Positions 33,816 to 50,290 of a stretch of 64,000 nucleotides of DNA are shown in pieces. The notes under the pieces are model-generated. The model was given only the letters and a program-made list of their open reading frames with translations, did no database searches and was not told where the DNA came from. The position numbers and the translations under genes were made by a program. The stretch covers positions 877,980 to 941,979 of the forward strand of contig NW_027063627.1 of the NCBI RefSeq assembly GCF_032884065.1, given 5' to 3'. This DNA is from Artemia franciscana (Eukaryota > Arthropoda > Branchiopoda > Anostraca > Artemiidae). Within the stretch, counting starts at the first letter, position 1. Each line of letters begins with the position of its first letter.

Positions 33816-34329
33816 AACATTAAGAAGAATAAATAAGACAAGTAATTCAAAGGCGACCACCCAACACAAGTGCTCATCAGGAGAATCCACACTTGCCTAT
33901 AGGGTGTCAGCACTTTAAATTCCCTACCCACACAAGTTGCGTACCTACCATGAATTCTTTATGGTATCTCAGTGCTAAGTATCGCCCTCGAAATATATAC
34001 CTATTTAAAAAAAAATTAAACCAACCAAATAACTCCAGAACTAACTTCTCCTACCTTGGTTTTGGTCCTCCTGCATTTATGTTAACCTGAATGATCATAC
34101 CTATTAACATTGTATACTAATAATTACTGAATAATTGTTAAAATTTTACACTATTATCATATCATCTCCGTCGACGCAAATTTAACCTAAATAAAATTCA
34201 AGGAAATGAATCCAAATTAAGACCTTCTGAGAGCACAACATATGCAAAATCCTCCGGAAATCCACTGTCAAAAATTAGGGACACGCCAAACACAATAACA
34301 AAGAAAATCAAAATCCACCAAAGATTTTG

Positions 34330-34991
34330 CTAAGTATTTCAAGATAATTCTTTTGGTATTTATTTAAAAGTTCGTTATAATGAAAATTGACTTTTTTAAA
34401 TTGCCAAGTTAATTTATTTGCAGAAAAACCTCTTAAAATCAATTTTTGGCTTTAAATTTTACATCTATTTATACAATCAATATGATTTCTAATAATCCTT
34501 GCATATCTAAGTAGCTCCGAGTAAAATGCTGAATATGTGATATTTGAGTGTATATTACTTTCAGGGAACGGGAGATTAATCACCGTTTTATTATACATTT
34601 TAAAACCTAATTTATTTTTATCGGAAATATTAATATTCAAATCCAAGAAATGATCTTCTAGATTAGTGCCATGACTAGGTTCATGAATAAGTTCTGATCG
34701 ATGTATATTTTGAGAAATATCAATAAATTAATTACAATTTAAAACGAGAATATCATCTAAATATCTTTTATTATTTGACAAAACATGCTTTAAATTATTT
34801 GGATTATTCGTATCCATCATATATTTATATTCGAGTTGACTTAAAAACAAGTCAGCTATAAATGGGCTGGCATTCCCCCCCCCCCATTGGAATTCCCTAA
34901 ATTTGCTTGTACAAATTACCATTAAATATCTTGTATGAGTATTATATAAAACAAATTCTAATAAATAAAAATCATATCTATGCTGTAACAT
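34330..34991 (-). pseudogene. Penelope-like reverse transcriptase, longest fragment
   Basis: The minus strand reads LLEFVLYNTHTRYLM, then a CCAATGGGGG run followed by NASPFIADLFLSQLEYKYM, then the catalytic YLDDILVLNC. Next come DLNINISDKNKLGFKMYNK, NLPFPESNIHSN and LLRYARI. Text of the form IPMGG-ASPFIADLF with YxDDI fits Penelope-like and related reverse transcriptases (tentative). A G11 run (34875-34885 on plus) breaks the frame between the IPM and ADLF parts, and a small deletion removes part of the DDF box. No GIY-YIG endonuclease was found nearby. Confidence 0.6.
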
Positions 34992-36000
34992 CTCGGGCTA
35001 ACTGTAGTCTTAAAGCAGTTTTTCCATATAGCTTTTTTTATTTTAAGTATCTATTTTTAAGAACCTCTTACTAGATAAGAGGAAAAATTTCTTGATAACC
35101 ATTTTTAAGTTACCAACACTACCTGTTGGTTTTTTTTTGATACACTGAATATGGTGGTGTAGTTTTAATTAAGGCTCTTTGACTTTTAGTGGTTATTCTC
35201 TCCAATTTTCTAAATCAGGCTCATTTTCTCAGGCTTGCAATATTTAATGGGTAACACTAAGCCTAATGATTCTTATATATTCAGAATCCTCAAAATAAGT
35301 CGATTCTATTGACATTACCACGAACTGTTTGATAAAAAGGGTATCAAATGATGTATTATCTAAGAAACTGCAAATTTACCGAATGGGTAATTTTTTTCCC
35401 TAAACTTTTTTTTTAGAAACATTCTTTTAGACTTTTGGTTACCACATCCTAATTTGATCCCTCTCAGTCGCTTTAAGGACCTTAAAAGTAATTTCCTAAA
35501 AACGATTTTTTAAGTAAAAAAGATCATAAGAATAAAAATCGAATGATTCTCATTCTAGCTAATTTATGTTGAAAACTGCATACATGCAAGAAGGGCCCCC
35601 CTTTGCAGTCAACTTTTTAATAGACAAAGAAACCTTAGCACTTTTGTGCGACATTTTCTGGCCAATCGTTATGTGTAGCGTATGTACCGATGCCCTACCC
35701 CTACTTGGCTCGATTCTTTTTTTTTTTTTTTTAGTAGGACTTTTTTTATTTACGTTACTTATTGTATTTTGGTTAATTTTTTTGTCTTTAATGGTTTTTA
35801 AAGCGTTTTTATTTGTCTTTAAGGTGATTTTTTAATCTCTTAAGTATATTTTTGTCTTATTGGGGAGTCTGGCTCGCCAACTGACTTGGTGGTAAATTTT
35901 TTCAAGATCATTAAAAACCTGCATGTCATGACCTCATATGCAGTGACAGTTATGATTTATGACCCTATGAGTAGGTTTTTCTTTCCTTGGTATTTTAGTC

Positions 36001-36004
<4 letters not shown>
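34992..36004. other. No gene recognised
   Basis: AT-rich DNA. Part of 35400-35560 is a diverged reverse copy of the piece at 24978-25260. A T-rich frame at 35566-35835 is low-complexity and not believable. Confidence 0.55.
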
Positions 36005-36038
<34 letters not shown>

Positions 36039-36138
36039 NNNNNNNNNNNNNNNNNNNNNNNNNNNNNNNNNNNNNNNNNNNNNNNNNNNNNNNNNNNNNN
36101 NNNNNNNNNNNNNNNNNNNNNNNNNNNNNNNNNNNNNN
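36005..36138. other. (TA)n tract running into a 100-N assembly gap
   Basis: 36005-36038 is TA repeat and 36039-36138 is exactly 100 N, the usual marker for a scaffold join of unknown size. Sequence on the two sides need not be adjacent in the genome. Confidence 0.95.
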
Positions 36139-36386
36139 GCATAGACTCTTTGAGCATCTTCATCAGTCATTGTAAACTTAAACATTAATAGATTTCTACG
36201 TGAACATATGTCTTATATAACTTGAATGACGTCACCGTCAAAGCAAAAATGACGACAACTAATTTCATGACGTCATCCGACACAGAAACATGACGTCACC
36301 TGACAACTAATTTCATGATGTCAGCCGACACAGAAACATGACGTCACCTGATCCACAGACAGACAACTTATTTTTATATATATAGA
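36139..36386 (-). mobile_element. 5' end of a Helitron cut by the assembly gap (minus)
   Basis: From 36386 the minus strand has TCTATATATATAAAAATAAG, GACGTCA-rich leader DNA and the first codons of the Rep-helicase gene (MFKFTMTDEDAQRVY), then meets the gap. It lacks the TLTMAK-like insertion of the copy at 42233. The rest of this Helitron may be hidden in the gap. Confidence 0.85.
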
Positions 36387-36395
36387 CATTTAAAC

Positions 36396-36399
<4 letters not shown>

Positions 36400-36486
<87 letters not shown>
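36400..36486. repeat. (TA)n microsatellite
   Basis: About 87 bp of TA between two Helitron ends. Confidence 0.95.
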
Positions 36487-36487
<1 letters not shown>

Positions 36488-36638
36488 TAGCTGTTGGGGT
36501 GGCGCTTCGCGCCACCCCAACACCTAGTTGGTGGGGGCGCTTCGCGCCCCCCCAAGCCCCCCCGCGCGCGTAAGTCGTTACGCGCCATAATAGTTACGCG
36601 CCATTGTAGTTGTGTCCCTATGTCCCACCTGTGAATAT

Positions 36639-36701
<63 letters not shown>
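36487..36701 (-). mobile_element. Solo Helitron 3' end (minus) with (TA)n
   Basis: CTAG at 36490-36487 (minus), twin hairpins, the conserved GCGCGTAAC-rich segment and GTGGGACATAGGGACACAA, then TA repeat from 36640. The body is missing because the next Helitron begins inside the TA tract at 36702. Confidence 0.85.
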
Positions 36702-40489
<3,788 letters not shown>

Positions 40490-42050
40490 TATATATAAAT
40501 ACAACATTCTTTGCTGTCCTATTGTCTGTCCATATAAATAGATTGTCAGGTTTACCAACTCTTGAACATGCAACATAATAATTGTCCATGGGAAAACAAT
40601 CCGTATTCATATCTATACCGCATTTTTCTAACGATTGCCCTTGAGCTTTGTTGATGGTGATTGCTAATCGAACATTCCCTGTGTCCCCGTCGTCATTTAT
40701 ATATCCCCCTGTGCCCCCGGCATCCCGTTGTAGTTGTGTCCCTGTGTCCAGGTCGTCATTTATATTCCCTGTGTCCCGGTCGTCATTTGTGTCCCGGTAT
40801 CCCAGTCTGTAATTTCTCTTTGAGTGTCCCGGTCGCCATTTATATAGATATATAGATACAGTTTCATTTCAGTTTTTTTTCTTTTTTAGTTTTTTCTTTT
40901 CTTAGTTTTTTTTCTTTTTTAGTTTTTCTTTTTTAAGTTTCTTCTTTTTATTGATTTGTTTTCTTAAATTTGTCAATGTTCATTCTAACATTGACACTTG
41001 GAAAATCTTTACGTGCCAAGCAAGCTAAAGCTCTAACAATTTATAATAAACCTCAAAATTTTGGGTATCTGTTTTAATGTTTTCGAGTTACCTTAATCTT
41101 TTGTCAAAATATATTGAAATATTTGTGCAATTCCCAGTTTTTTTTTAGTTTTTTTCTTTTTTTAGTTGTTTAGCTTTTTTTAGTTTTTTTTCTTTTTAGT
41201 TTTTTACCTTTTTATTTTTTTATTTTTTTTTACATTTTTTCTTTTTAAGTTTTTTCTTTTTTATTTTTTTTATTTTTTAGTTTTTTTTTAGTTTTTTACC
41301 ATTTTTTTTCAGTTTTCTTTTTCTTCTTTATTTTTCAGACGTCATGTGCAAACCCTCAGTACAAAAATACATACAACTTATTTTTATATATAGATAAGAT
41401 ACAATCTGGCGTAACAGACATAGTGTAACAGACATAAAAGACAGACAACTTATTTTTATATATATAGATTTTTATATATATAGATACAGTTTCTTTCTTT
41501 TTTAGTTTTTTCTTTTTTTAGTTTCTTCTTTTTATTGATTTGTTTTCTTCAATTTGTCAATGTTCATTCTAACATTGACACTTGGAAAAATCTTTACGTG
41601 CCAAGCATGCTAAAGCTCCAACAATTTAAATTAAACATCAAAATTTGGGGTATCTGTTTTAAGGTTTTCGAATTACTTTAATCTATTTTCAAAATATATT
41701 GAAATATTTGTGCAATTCCCAGTTTTTTTTAGTTTTTTCTTTTTTTAGTTTTTTAGCTTTTTTAGTTTTTTTTTTTAGTTTTTTATCTTTTTTATTTTTT
41801 TACGTTTTTTCTTTTTAGGTTTTTTCTTTTTTTAATTTTTTTAATTTTTAGTTTTTTTTTAGTTTTTTCTTTTTAGTTTTTTTTAGTTTTTTACCATTTT
41901 TCTTTTTCGAATTACTTTAATCTATTGTCAAAATATTTCGAAATATTTATGCAATTTCCAGTTTTTGCATTCTAGTTTGTTTTCTTTTATATATATAGAA
42001 GATATAATCTGGCGTAACGGACAGACAACTTATTTTTATATATATAGAAG
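40490..42050 (-). mobile_element. Two further truncated Helitron copies in tandem (minus)
   Basis: 40498-40660 is helicase-end text and 40675-40850 minisatellite. Two blocks of T-rich arrays follow, each enclosing the same roughly 170-bp unique segment (40963-41135 and 41550-41725). A shorter third piece lies at 41905-41960. Minus 5' termini (ACAACTTATTTTTATATATA) occur at about 41393, 41468 and 42046. No 3' hairpins are present. Confidence 0.65.
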
Positions 42051-42104
42051 ATATATATATATATATATCTATATATATAAAAATAAGTTGTCTGTCTGTG
42101 TGTC

Positions 42105-42232
42105 TGTCTGTGGATCAGGTGACGTCATGTTTCTGTGTTGACTGACGTCATGAAATTAGTTGTCGTCATTTTTGCTTTGACGCTGACGTCATTCAAGATA
42201 TTTAAGACATATGTTCACGTAGAAATCTATTA
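42105..42232 (+). promoter_or_regulatory. Leader with three perfect TGACGTCA palindromes
   Basis: TGACGTCA lies at 42120-42127, 42143-42150 and 42184-42191, all within 72 bp. A weak TATTTAAG box near 42199 lies about 34 bp before the first ATG (42233). The arrangement matches the leader of the other Helitron at 11493-11675. Confidence 0.6.
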
Positions 42233-45016
42233 ATGTTTAAGTTTACAATGACTGATGAACTTACCATGGCAAAAGCCGATGAAGATGCTCAAAGAGTCTA
42301 TGCCAAAAAACTTGCTGCTGATAGAGAAAGTCAGAAAAGAAAGCGTGCCGAGGAACTACCAGAGCAACGCGAAAGCAGACTTGCTGCTAAAAGAGAAAGT
42401 GAAAAAAGAAGGCGTGCCGAGGAATCAAAAGAACAGCAAGGAAACAGGCTTGAGGCTGATAGAGAAAGAAAGAACAGGAAGCGTGCCGAGGAATCAAAAG
42501 AACAGCAAGGAAACAGGCTTGAGGCTGATAGAGAAAGAAAGAACAGAAAGCGTGCCGAGGAACTACCAGAGCAACGCGGAAGCAGACTTGCTGCTAAAAG
42601 AGAAAGTGAAAAAAGAAGGCGTGCCGAGGAATTACAAGAACAGCAAGATATCAGGCTTGCTGCTGATAGAGAAAGTAAGAAAAGAAAGCGTGCCGAGGAA
42701 TCACAAGAACAGCAAGAAATCAGGCTTGCTGCTGATAGAGAAAGTAAGAAAAGAAAGCGTGCCGAGGAATCAGAGCAACCTGAAAGTTATCGCCTGGCAT
42801 TCAGGTACAACCCAGTCGATGATTATAGCTTGAGTAGATGTGTTCAAATCGGGACAATGTCTAAAATTTGTCCCTATTGCAAGGCCTTGAAATTCAATGG
42901 TGAAACAATGGGAATGTGTAGCGCCTCAGGAAAAGTTAAACTTCCTCTATTGGCTGCACCACCAGAGCCATTGAAGACTTTCCTTACTGGAACTACGTCA
43001 GAATCTAAGCGTTTTTTGTCAAAAATCAGAAAATACAACTCATGTTTCCAAATGACGTCGTTTGGAGCCCAAATCGAAAATACAGATCAATTTATGTCTA
43101 CTTTCAAAGTAAAAGGGCAAATTTATCATAGAGCAGGGTCCCTTCTACCATTCTCAGGCGAGAATCATAAATTTTTACAATTGTACTTCATCAGTGATAG
43201 AAATTCTGAATTGAATGCACGTTGCGAAATTTCTCCCAACGTTGAAAGGACAATCGTTTCCCAATTGCAACATCTTTTCCACGAAAATAATAATTTAGTG
43301 CGTCTGTTCAAAACAGCCATCGATTTGATGCCTACTGATACGCATAAAATTGTTATTTCTGCTGACAAAACGCCTCCTGGCCAACATGTGCGTAGATACA
43401 ATGCTCCAACTATCGACGAAATGGCAATCGTTATGGTCGGTGATCAGTTTTTACCTCGAGATATTATTCTTCATAAGCGAAACGCTCAGTTGTTAAGAAT
43501 TGCTGAAACTCATCGATGCTACAATGCCCTACAATATCATATCAATTTTTGGGATGGAGCCGACAGCTATCACTTTAATATTAAATTGATGAATCCAGCC
43601 ACTAACAAAGAAATGAATAAGAAATGCAGTGCAATGCATTATTATTCCTATAGACTAATGATTCGGCAGGATGAAGAAAATTATATTTTAAAATGCCGTG
43701 AATTGTTTCACCCATTCGTCGTTGATATGTATGCTAAAATCGAATCAGAACGTTTGCTATATATCCGCCTGAATCAGACCAAGCTCCGCTCTGAACAATA
43801 CATTCATTTGCGAGATGCAGTTATAAATGACGGTAATACCACAAACGTTGGAAGATTAACAATTTTACCTTCGTCATATGCTGGCAGTCCCCGTCATATG
43901 CATGAATATGCTCAAGATGCTATTGCGTATGTTCGTCTCTATGGTCGTCCAGATTTATTTATTACATTTACATGTAATCAATCTTGGGACGAGATACTGC
44001 AGCTTTTACTTCAAGGACAATCGGCGGTTCATAGGCAAGACATTACGGCCCGTGTCTTCCGGCAAAAGTTGAAATCACTGATAAACTACATTGTAAAACT
44101 TGATGTGTTTGGGTCAGTGCGATGCTGGGTGTACTCAGTGGAATGGCAAAAACGAGGTTTGCCACACGCACATATACTAATCTGGCTACATAAAAAAATT
44201 ACTTCAAACGAAATTGATGATGTGATTTCCGCTGAAATACCTGATAAAAATGTCGATAAGGGGTTACATGATATTATTGTAAAAAATATGATACATGGAT
44301 CTTGCGGTGCACTGAACGAAAATTCACCATGCATGGCCAAAGGAAGGTGCAAAAAGCAATATCCTCGACTTTTAGTATCAAACACAATTACTGGCAATGA
44401 TGGTTACCCACAATATAGAAGAAGATCTACTGAAGATGGCGGTAAAACAGCAATAATAAAGAAGCGTAACGGTACCACCATCGAAGTAGATAACCAGTGG
44501 GTTGTTCCATATTCCCCATTATTATCAAAAACATTTAATGCACACATAAACGTTGAATACTGTAACTCCGTAAAGGCAATCAAATACATATGTAAATACG
44601 TCAACAAAGGCAGTGACATGGCAGTTTTTGGCTTGCAGCCCGAAATCAAAGATTTCGATGAAATCGTACAATATCAGGCTGGAAGATACATAAGCAGTAA
44701 TGAAGCTGTTTGGCGAATTCTTTCATTTCCGATACATGAACGTAGTCCAGCTGTTGTTCACTTAGCGGTACATTTACAGAATGGTCAACGTGTTTATTTC
44801 ACGGAAACCAACGTGCAACAAAGAGTCCTGAATCCACCGGATACAACATTAACAGCTTTTTTTCCGCTTTGCAAAAATGATTCTTTTGCAAAAAACTGCT
44901 GTATACTGAAGTGCCTTCGTATTACACGTGGTATACTAAAAATAAAGTATTTGAACGTCGAAAACAGGGTAAGTCAGTCGACGGCCAACCTACCATCTTC
45001 AAAGATACCACGATAG
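42233..45016 (+). CDS. Helitron Rep (HUH nuclease) half of the Rep-helicase
   Basis: 927 codons. Residues about 20-190 are 23-residue basic/acidic repeats (RKRAEESQEQQEIRLAADRE type, about seven units). A CPYC zinc-binding motif follows at 213-216. The Helitron-like N-terminal domain and Rep core lie at roughly 475-790, with the HUH motif as HAH at 645-647 in GLPHAHILIWL. Tyrosines Y785 and Y789 in YICKYVNKG are the likely catalytic pair that joins DNA ends during rolling-circle transposition. The frame leaves the family sequence after residue about 888 (the AKN at 44888-44896) and runs on to an unrelated tail ending at 45016. A -1 shift there restores the family text into the helicase frame. 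Start: ATG 42233, with an alternative at 42248. Confidence 0.93.
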   Translation: MFKFTMTDELTMAKADEDAQRVYAKKLAADRESQKRKRAEELPEQRESRLAAKRESEKRRRAEESKEQQGNRLEADRERKNRKRAEESKEQQGNRLEADRERKNRKRAEELPEQRGSRLAAKRESEKRRRAEELQEQQDIRLAADRESKKRKRAEESQEQQEIRLAADRESKKRKRAEESEQPESYRLAFRYNPVDDYSLSRCVQIGTMSKICPYCKALKFNGETMGMCSASGKVKLPLLAAPPEPLKTFLTGTTSESKRFLSKIRKYNSCFQMTSFGAQIENTDQFMSTFKVKGQIYHRAGSLLPFSGENHKFLQLYFISDRNSELNARCEISPNVERTIVSQLQHLFHENNNLVRLFKTAIDLMPTDTHKIVISADKTPPGQHVRRYNAPTIDEMAIVMVGDQFLPRDIILHKRNAQLLRIAETHRCYNALQYHINFWDGADSYHFNIKLMNPATNKEMNKKCSAMHYYSYRLMIRQDEENYILKCRELFHPFVVDMYAKIESERLLYIRLNQTKLRSEQYIHLRDAVINDGNTTNVGRLTILPSSYAGSPRHMHEYAQDAIAYVRLYGRPDLFITFTCNQSWDEILQLLLQGQSAVHRQDITARVFRQKLKSLINYIVKLDVFGSVRCWVYSVEWQKRGLPHAHILIWLHKKITSNEIDDVISAEIPDKNVDKGLHDIIVKNMIHGSCGALNENSPCMAKGRCKKQYPRLLVSNTITGNDGYPQYRRRSTEDGGKTAIIKKRNGTTIEVDNQWVVPYSPLLSKTFNAHINVEYCNSVKAIKYICKYVNKGSDMAVFGLQPEIKDFDEIVQYQAGRYISSNEAVWRILSFPIHERSPAVVHLAVHLQNGQRVYFTETNVQQRVLNPPDTTLTAFFPLCKNDSFAKNCCILKCLRITRGILKIKYLNVENRVSQSTANLPSSKIPR
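44890..44940 (+). promoter_or_regulatory. Possible -1 ribosomal frameshift site (A AAA AAC plus stem)
   Basis: The heptamer AAAAAAC at 44890-44896 is in the zero frame as GC|A AAA AAC. A -1 slip makes the next codon CTG and gives LLYTEVPSYYTWYTKNK, the continuation expected for this protein family. Four bases later GTATAC (44901-44906) can pair with GTATAC (44931-44936) across a 24-base loop. A simple one-base loss in the A run would look identical. Confidence 0.35.
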
Positions 45017-46944
45017 GAAGACTCTACACCGTTCACCCCAATCAACATGAATGCTTCTTTCTACGCCTGCTTTTGGTGAATGTACCCGGTCCGACATCCT
45101 TTGAGTATTTGAGGACTGTAAATGGTACTATACATGACACTTACCGTAGTGCATGCCAAGCTCTGAATTTATTGGAGAATGACCAACACTGGGATAACTG
45201 CATCAATGACGCGTGCGAAACGTCAACCCCAAGTCAAATTCGTGCATTGTTTGGCATCATTTTAACAACTTGCTCTCCATCAGCTCCTAGAAAGTTATGG
45301 GAAAAATATAAGTCAAAAATGTCCGAAGATATACTCCATCGAAAACAGTTAGAGACGTCAGATATGACTTTTGATTTTACATCAGAAATTTATAACTACA
45401 CTTTAGTTGTTATAGAAGATTTGTGCGTACGTATGGCAAACAAACCTCTTCAGGATTTGGGAATGCCTTCACCTAACCGTATCGCTGCTGTTTCGACATG
45501 TGTAGAATTGGATCGTGAACAAAGTTACAGTACGAGTGATCTATTGTCATATGTACAAAATAACATTTCCAAGTTAACGTCGGAACAAAAAGACATTTAT
45601 GATACGATAATGCATTGTGTCGATAACAACGTTGGAGAAATTTTCTTTTTGGATGCGCCAGGAGGTACTGGTAAAACGTTTGTGATAAAACTGATTCTTG
45701 CATCAATTCGATCAAAAAATGATATAGCGTTGGCAATTGCGTCGTCCGGAATAGCCGCAACATTGCTGCCTGGTGGAAGAACTGCTCATTCCGCTTTGAA
45801 ATTGCCTCTGAACTTGCATTCTACAGAAACTCCCACGTGCAATATTTCCAAATCATCTGGGATGGGTAAAGTATTGCAGCAATGCAAACTTATTATTTGG
45901 GATGAGTGCACAATGGCACACAAAAAATTGCTCGAGGCTCTGGATCAATGCTTGAAAGATTTGCGAGGGAAGTCGAAACCCTTTGGCAGCACATTAATAT
46001 TGCTTGCGGGAGATTTCAGGCAAACATTACCTATAATACCTAGATCAACTCCTGCAGACGAAATGAATGCTTGCCTGAAAAATTCTAATTTATGGGCACA
46101 CGTAAAAACATTAAAATTAACTACAAATATGCGTGTCCGATTGCAAAACGATGACTCTGGTCAAACATTTTCAGATCAATTGCTGGCAATAGGAAACGGA
46201 AAGCTCCCAGTAGACTCAATTTCAGGACGTATACAACTACCTGCTGATTTCTGTAATTTATTGACGTCCAAAAATGAATTGATTGAAAAAGTATTTCCGA
46301 ATATTATAAAAAATTATAAAAATAATAAATGTCTAAGTGAAAGAGCGATTCTCGCACCCAAAAATATAGACGTCCACGAAATCAACAATATTGTTTTGAC
46401 CAAGATTCGAGACCAGGCAGTCCTTTACAAGTCAGTCGACACAGTTTTGGAACCAAATGACGCGGTTAATTATCCATCTGAATTTTTAAATTCCATAGAT
46501 CTTTCAGGGTTTCCACCACACGTGCTACAACTAAAAATAGGCGTACCAATAATACTTTTAAAGAATATAAACCCACCAATGCTTTGCAATGGCACTCGAC
46601 TTGCCGTAAAAAAAACAATGGAAAACCTAATAGAGGCCACAATCTTGACAGGGCCTTTTGAGGTTGAGGCTGTTCTTATTCCTCGCATTCCCATGATTCC
46701 AACGGATCTGCCTTTTCAATTTAAAAGATTGCAATTCCCAATTCGATTAGCATTTGCAATCACCATTAACAAAGCTCAAGGTCAATCATTAGAGAAATGT
46801 GGTATAGATCTTAATACTGATTGTTTTTCCCATGGACAATTGTACGTTGCATGTTCGAGGGTCGGTAAACCTGACAATCTATTTATATGCAGCGACAATT
46901 GGACAGCGAAGAATGTTGTATATTCGCAAGTTTTACGCAGTTAA
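44897..46944 (+). CDS. Helitron Pif1-like helicase half of the Rep-helicase
   Basis: The frame is open from about 44896 to 46944; there is no convincing own start (the first codon usable as one is GTG 44911). Counting from 44911: Walker A GGTGKT at 251-256, Walker B IIWDEC with DE at 331-332 and motif III LAGDFRQTLPII near 366-377. The late motifs are INKAQGQSLEKCGIDL near 615 and [14 protein letters not shown] near 645. This is a superfamily 1 Pif1-type helicase, which unwinds the strand to be displaced in Helitron transposition. In other Helitrons it is fused to Rep in one protein, so the two frames here are best read as one gene with a single shift. Confidence 0.92.
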
Positions 46945-46950
46945 TTTGTA

Positions 46951-47456
46951 TTTTGGAACCAAATGAAGCGGTTAATTATCCATGTGAATTTTTAAATTCC
47001 ATAGATCCTTCAGGGTTTCCACCACACGTGCTACAGCTAAAAATAGGCGTACCAATAATACTTTTAAGAAATATCAACCCACCAAAGCTTTGCAATGGCA
47101 CGCGACTTGCCGTAAAAAAAACAATGGAAAACCTAATAGAGGCCACAATCTTGACAGGGCCTTATGAGGGTGAGGCTGTTCTTATTCCTCGCATTCCCAT
47201 GATTCCAACGGATCTGCTTTTTCAATTTAAAAGATTGCAATTCCCAATTCGATTAGCATTTGCAACCACCATCAACAAAGCTCAAGTGCAATCACTAGAA
47301 AAATGCAGTATAGATCTTAATACAGATTGCTTTACCAATGTACAATTGTATGTTGCATCTTTGAGGGTCGGTAAACCTGACAATCTATTTATACGCACAG
47401 ACAATGGGACAGCGAAGACTGTTGTATATTCACAAGTTTTACGTAGTTAATTTGTA
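46951..47456 (+). pseudogene. Tandem duplicate of the helicase 3' end
   Basis: 506 bp repeat 46445-46950; both start TTTTGGAACCAAATGA and end TTAATTTGTA. The copy stays open but has lost key residues: INKAQVQSLEKCSIDL instead of INKAQGQSLEKCGIDL, and [14 protein letters not shown] instead of [14 protein letters not shown]. It lies after the stop codon and has no start, so it is not expected to be made. Confidence 0.88.
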
Positions 47457-47461
47457 TTGTA

Positions 47462-49907
<2,446 letters not shown>

Positions 49908-50290
49908 TATATTAAATATATATATTAATCAGAATCACTTGATTTGGTTTCTTATGATCTTTTTTACTTTAATAATTGTTTTTAGGAAATTACGTTTTTA
50001 GCCCTTAAAGGGACTAAGAGGGATCAAATTAGAGGCAAAATACATATTTAGTTACATTCTTTTCATCTGCCTTTTATGCAATTTTGCTTTACATTGGGCC
50101 AAAAATTAAATAATCCTTTTTGCCATCATTCCCAATTGGTATATTTATGCTTATTTATATTAATAGCTATAAAAACACTTTATAAACTCACACAAGACAA
50201 GAATCTTTGGTATTTATTTAAAAGTTCGTTATAATGAGAACTAAGCTTTTTTAAATTGCCAAGTTAATTTATTTACAGAAAATCTTCTTA
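49908..50290. repeat. Fragment of the Penelope-associated repeat
   Basis: This matches 24978-25370, including TATCAGAATCACTTGATTTGG-like text and the beginning of the Penelope-like reverse transcriptase (minus), and then joins the old Helitron remnant. It begins at the same base as the copy at 24978. Confidence 0.65.

Larger units (their letters stand above)
28602..34790. repeat. Segmental duplication 1, copy B
   Basis: This block is collinear with 1-3104 plus 8293-8950. It contains a non-LTR insertion absent from copy A and lacks the CR1-like and RTE-like elements present in copy A. It also has an internal deletion of about 140 bp near 33783 relative to 2625-2768. Confidence 0.88.

Noticed and set aside
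42255..42833. 192-codon frame overlapping the start of Rep
   Set aside because: It is a shadow frame kept open because the 69-bp repeat unit is a multiple of three; it stops where the repeats stop.
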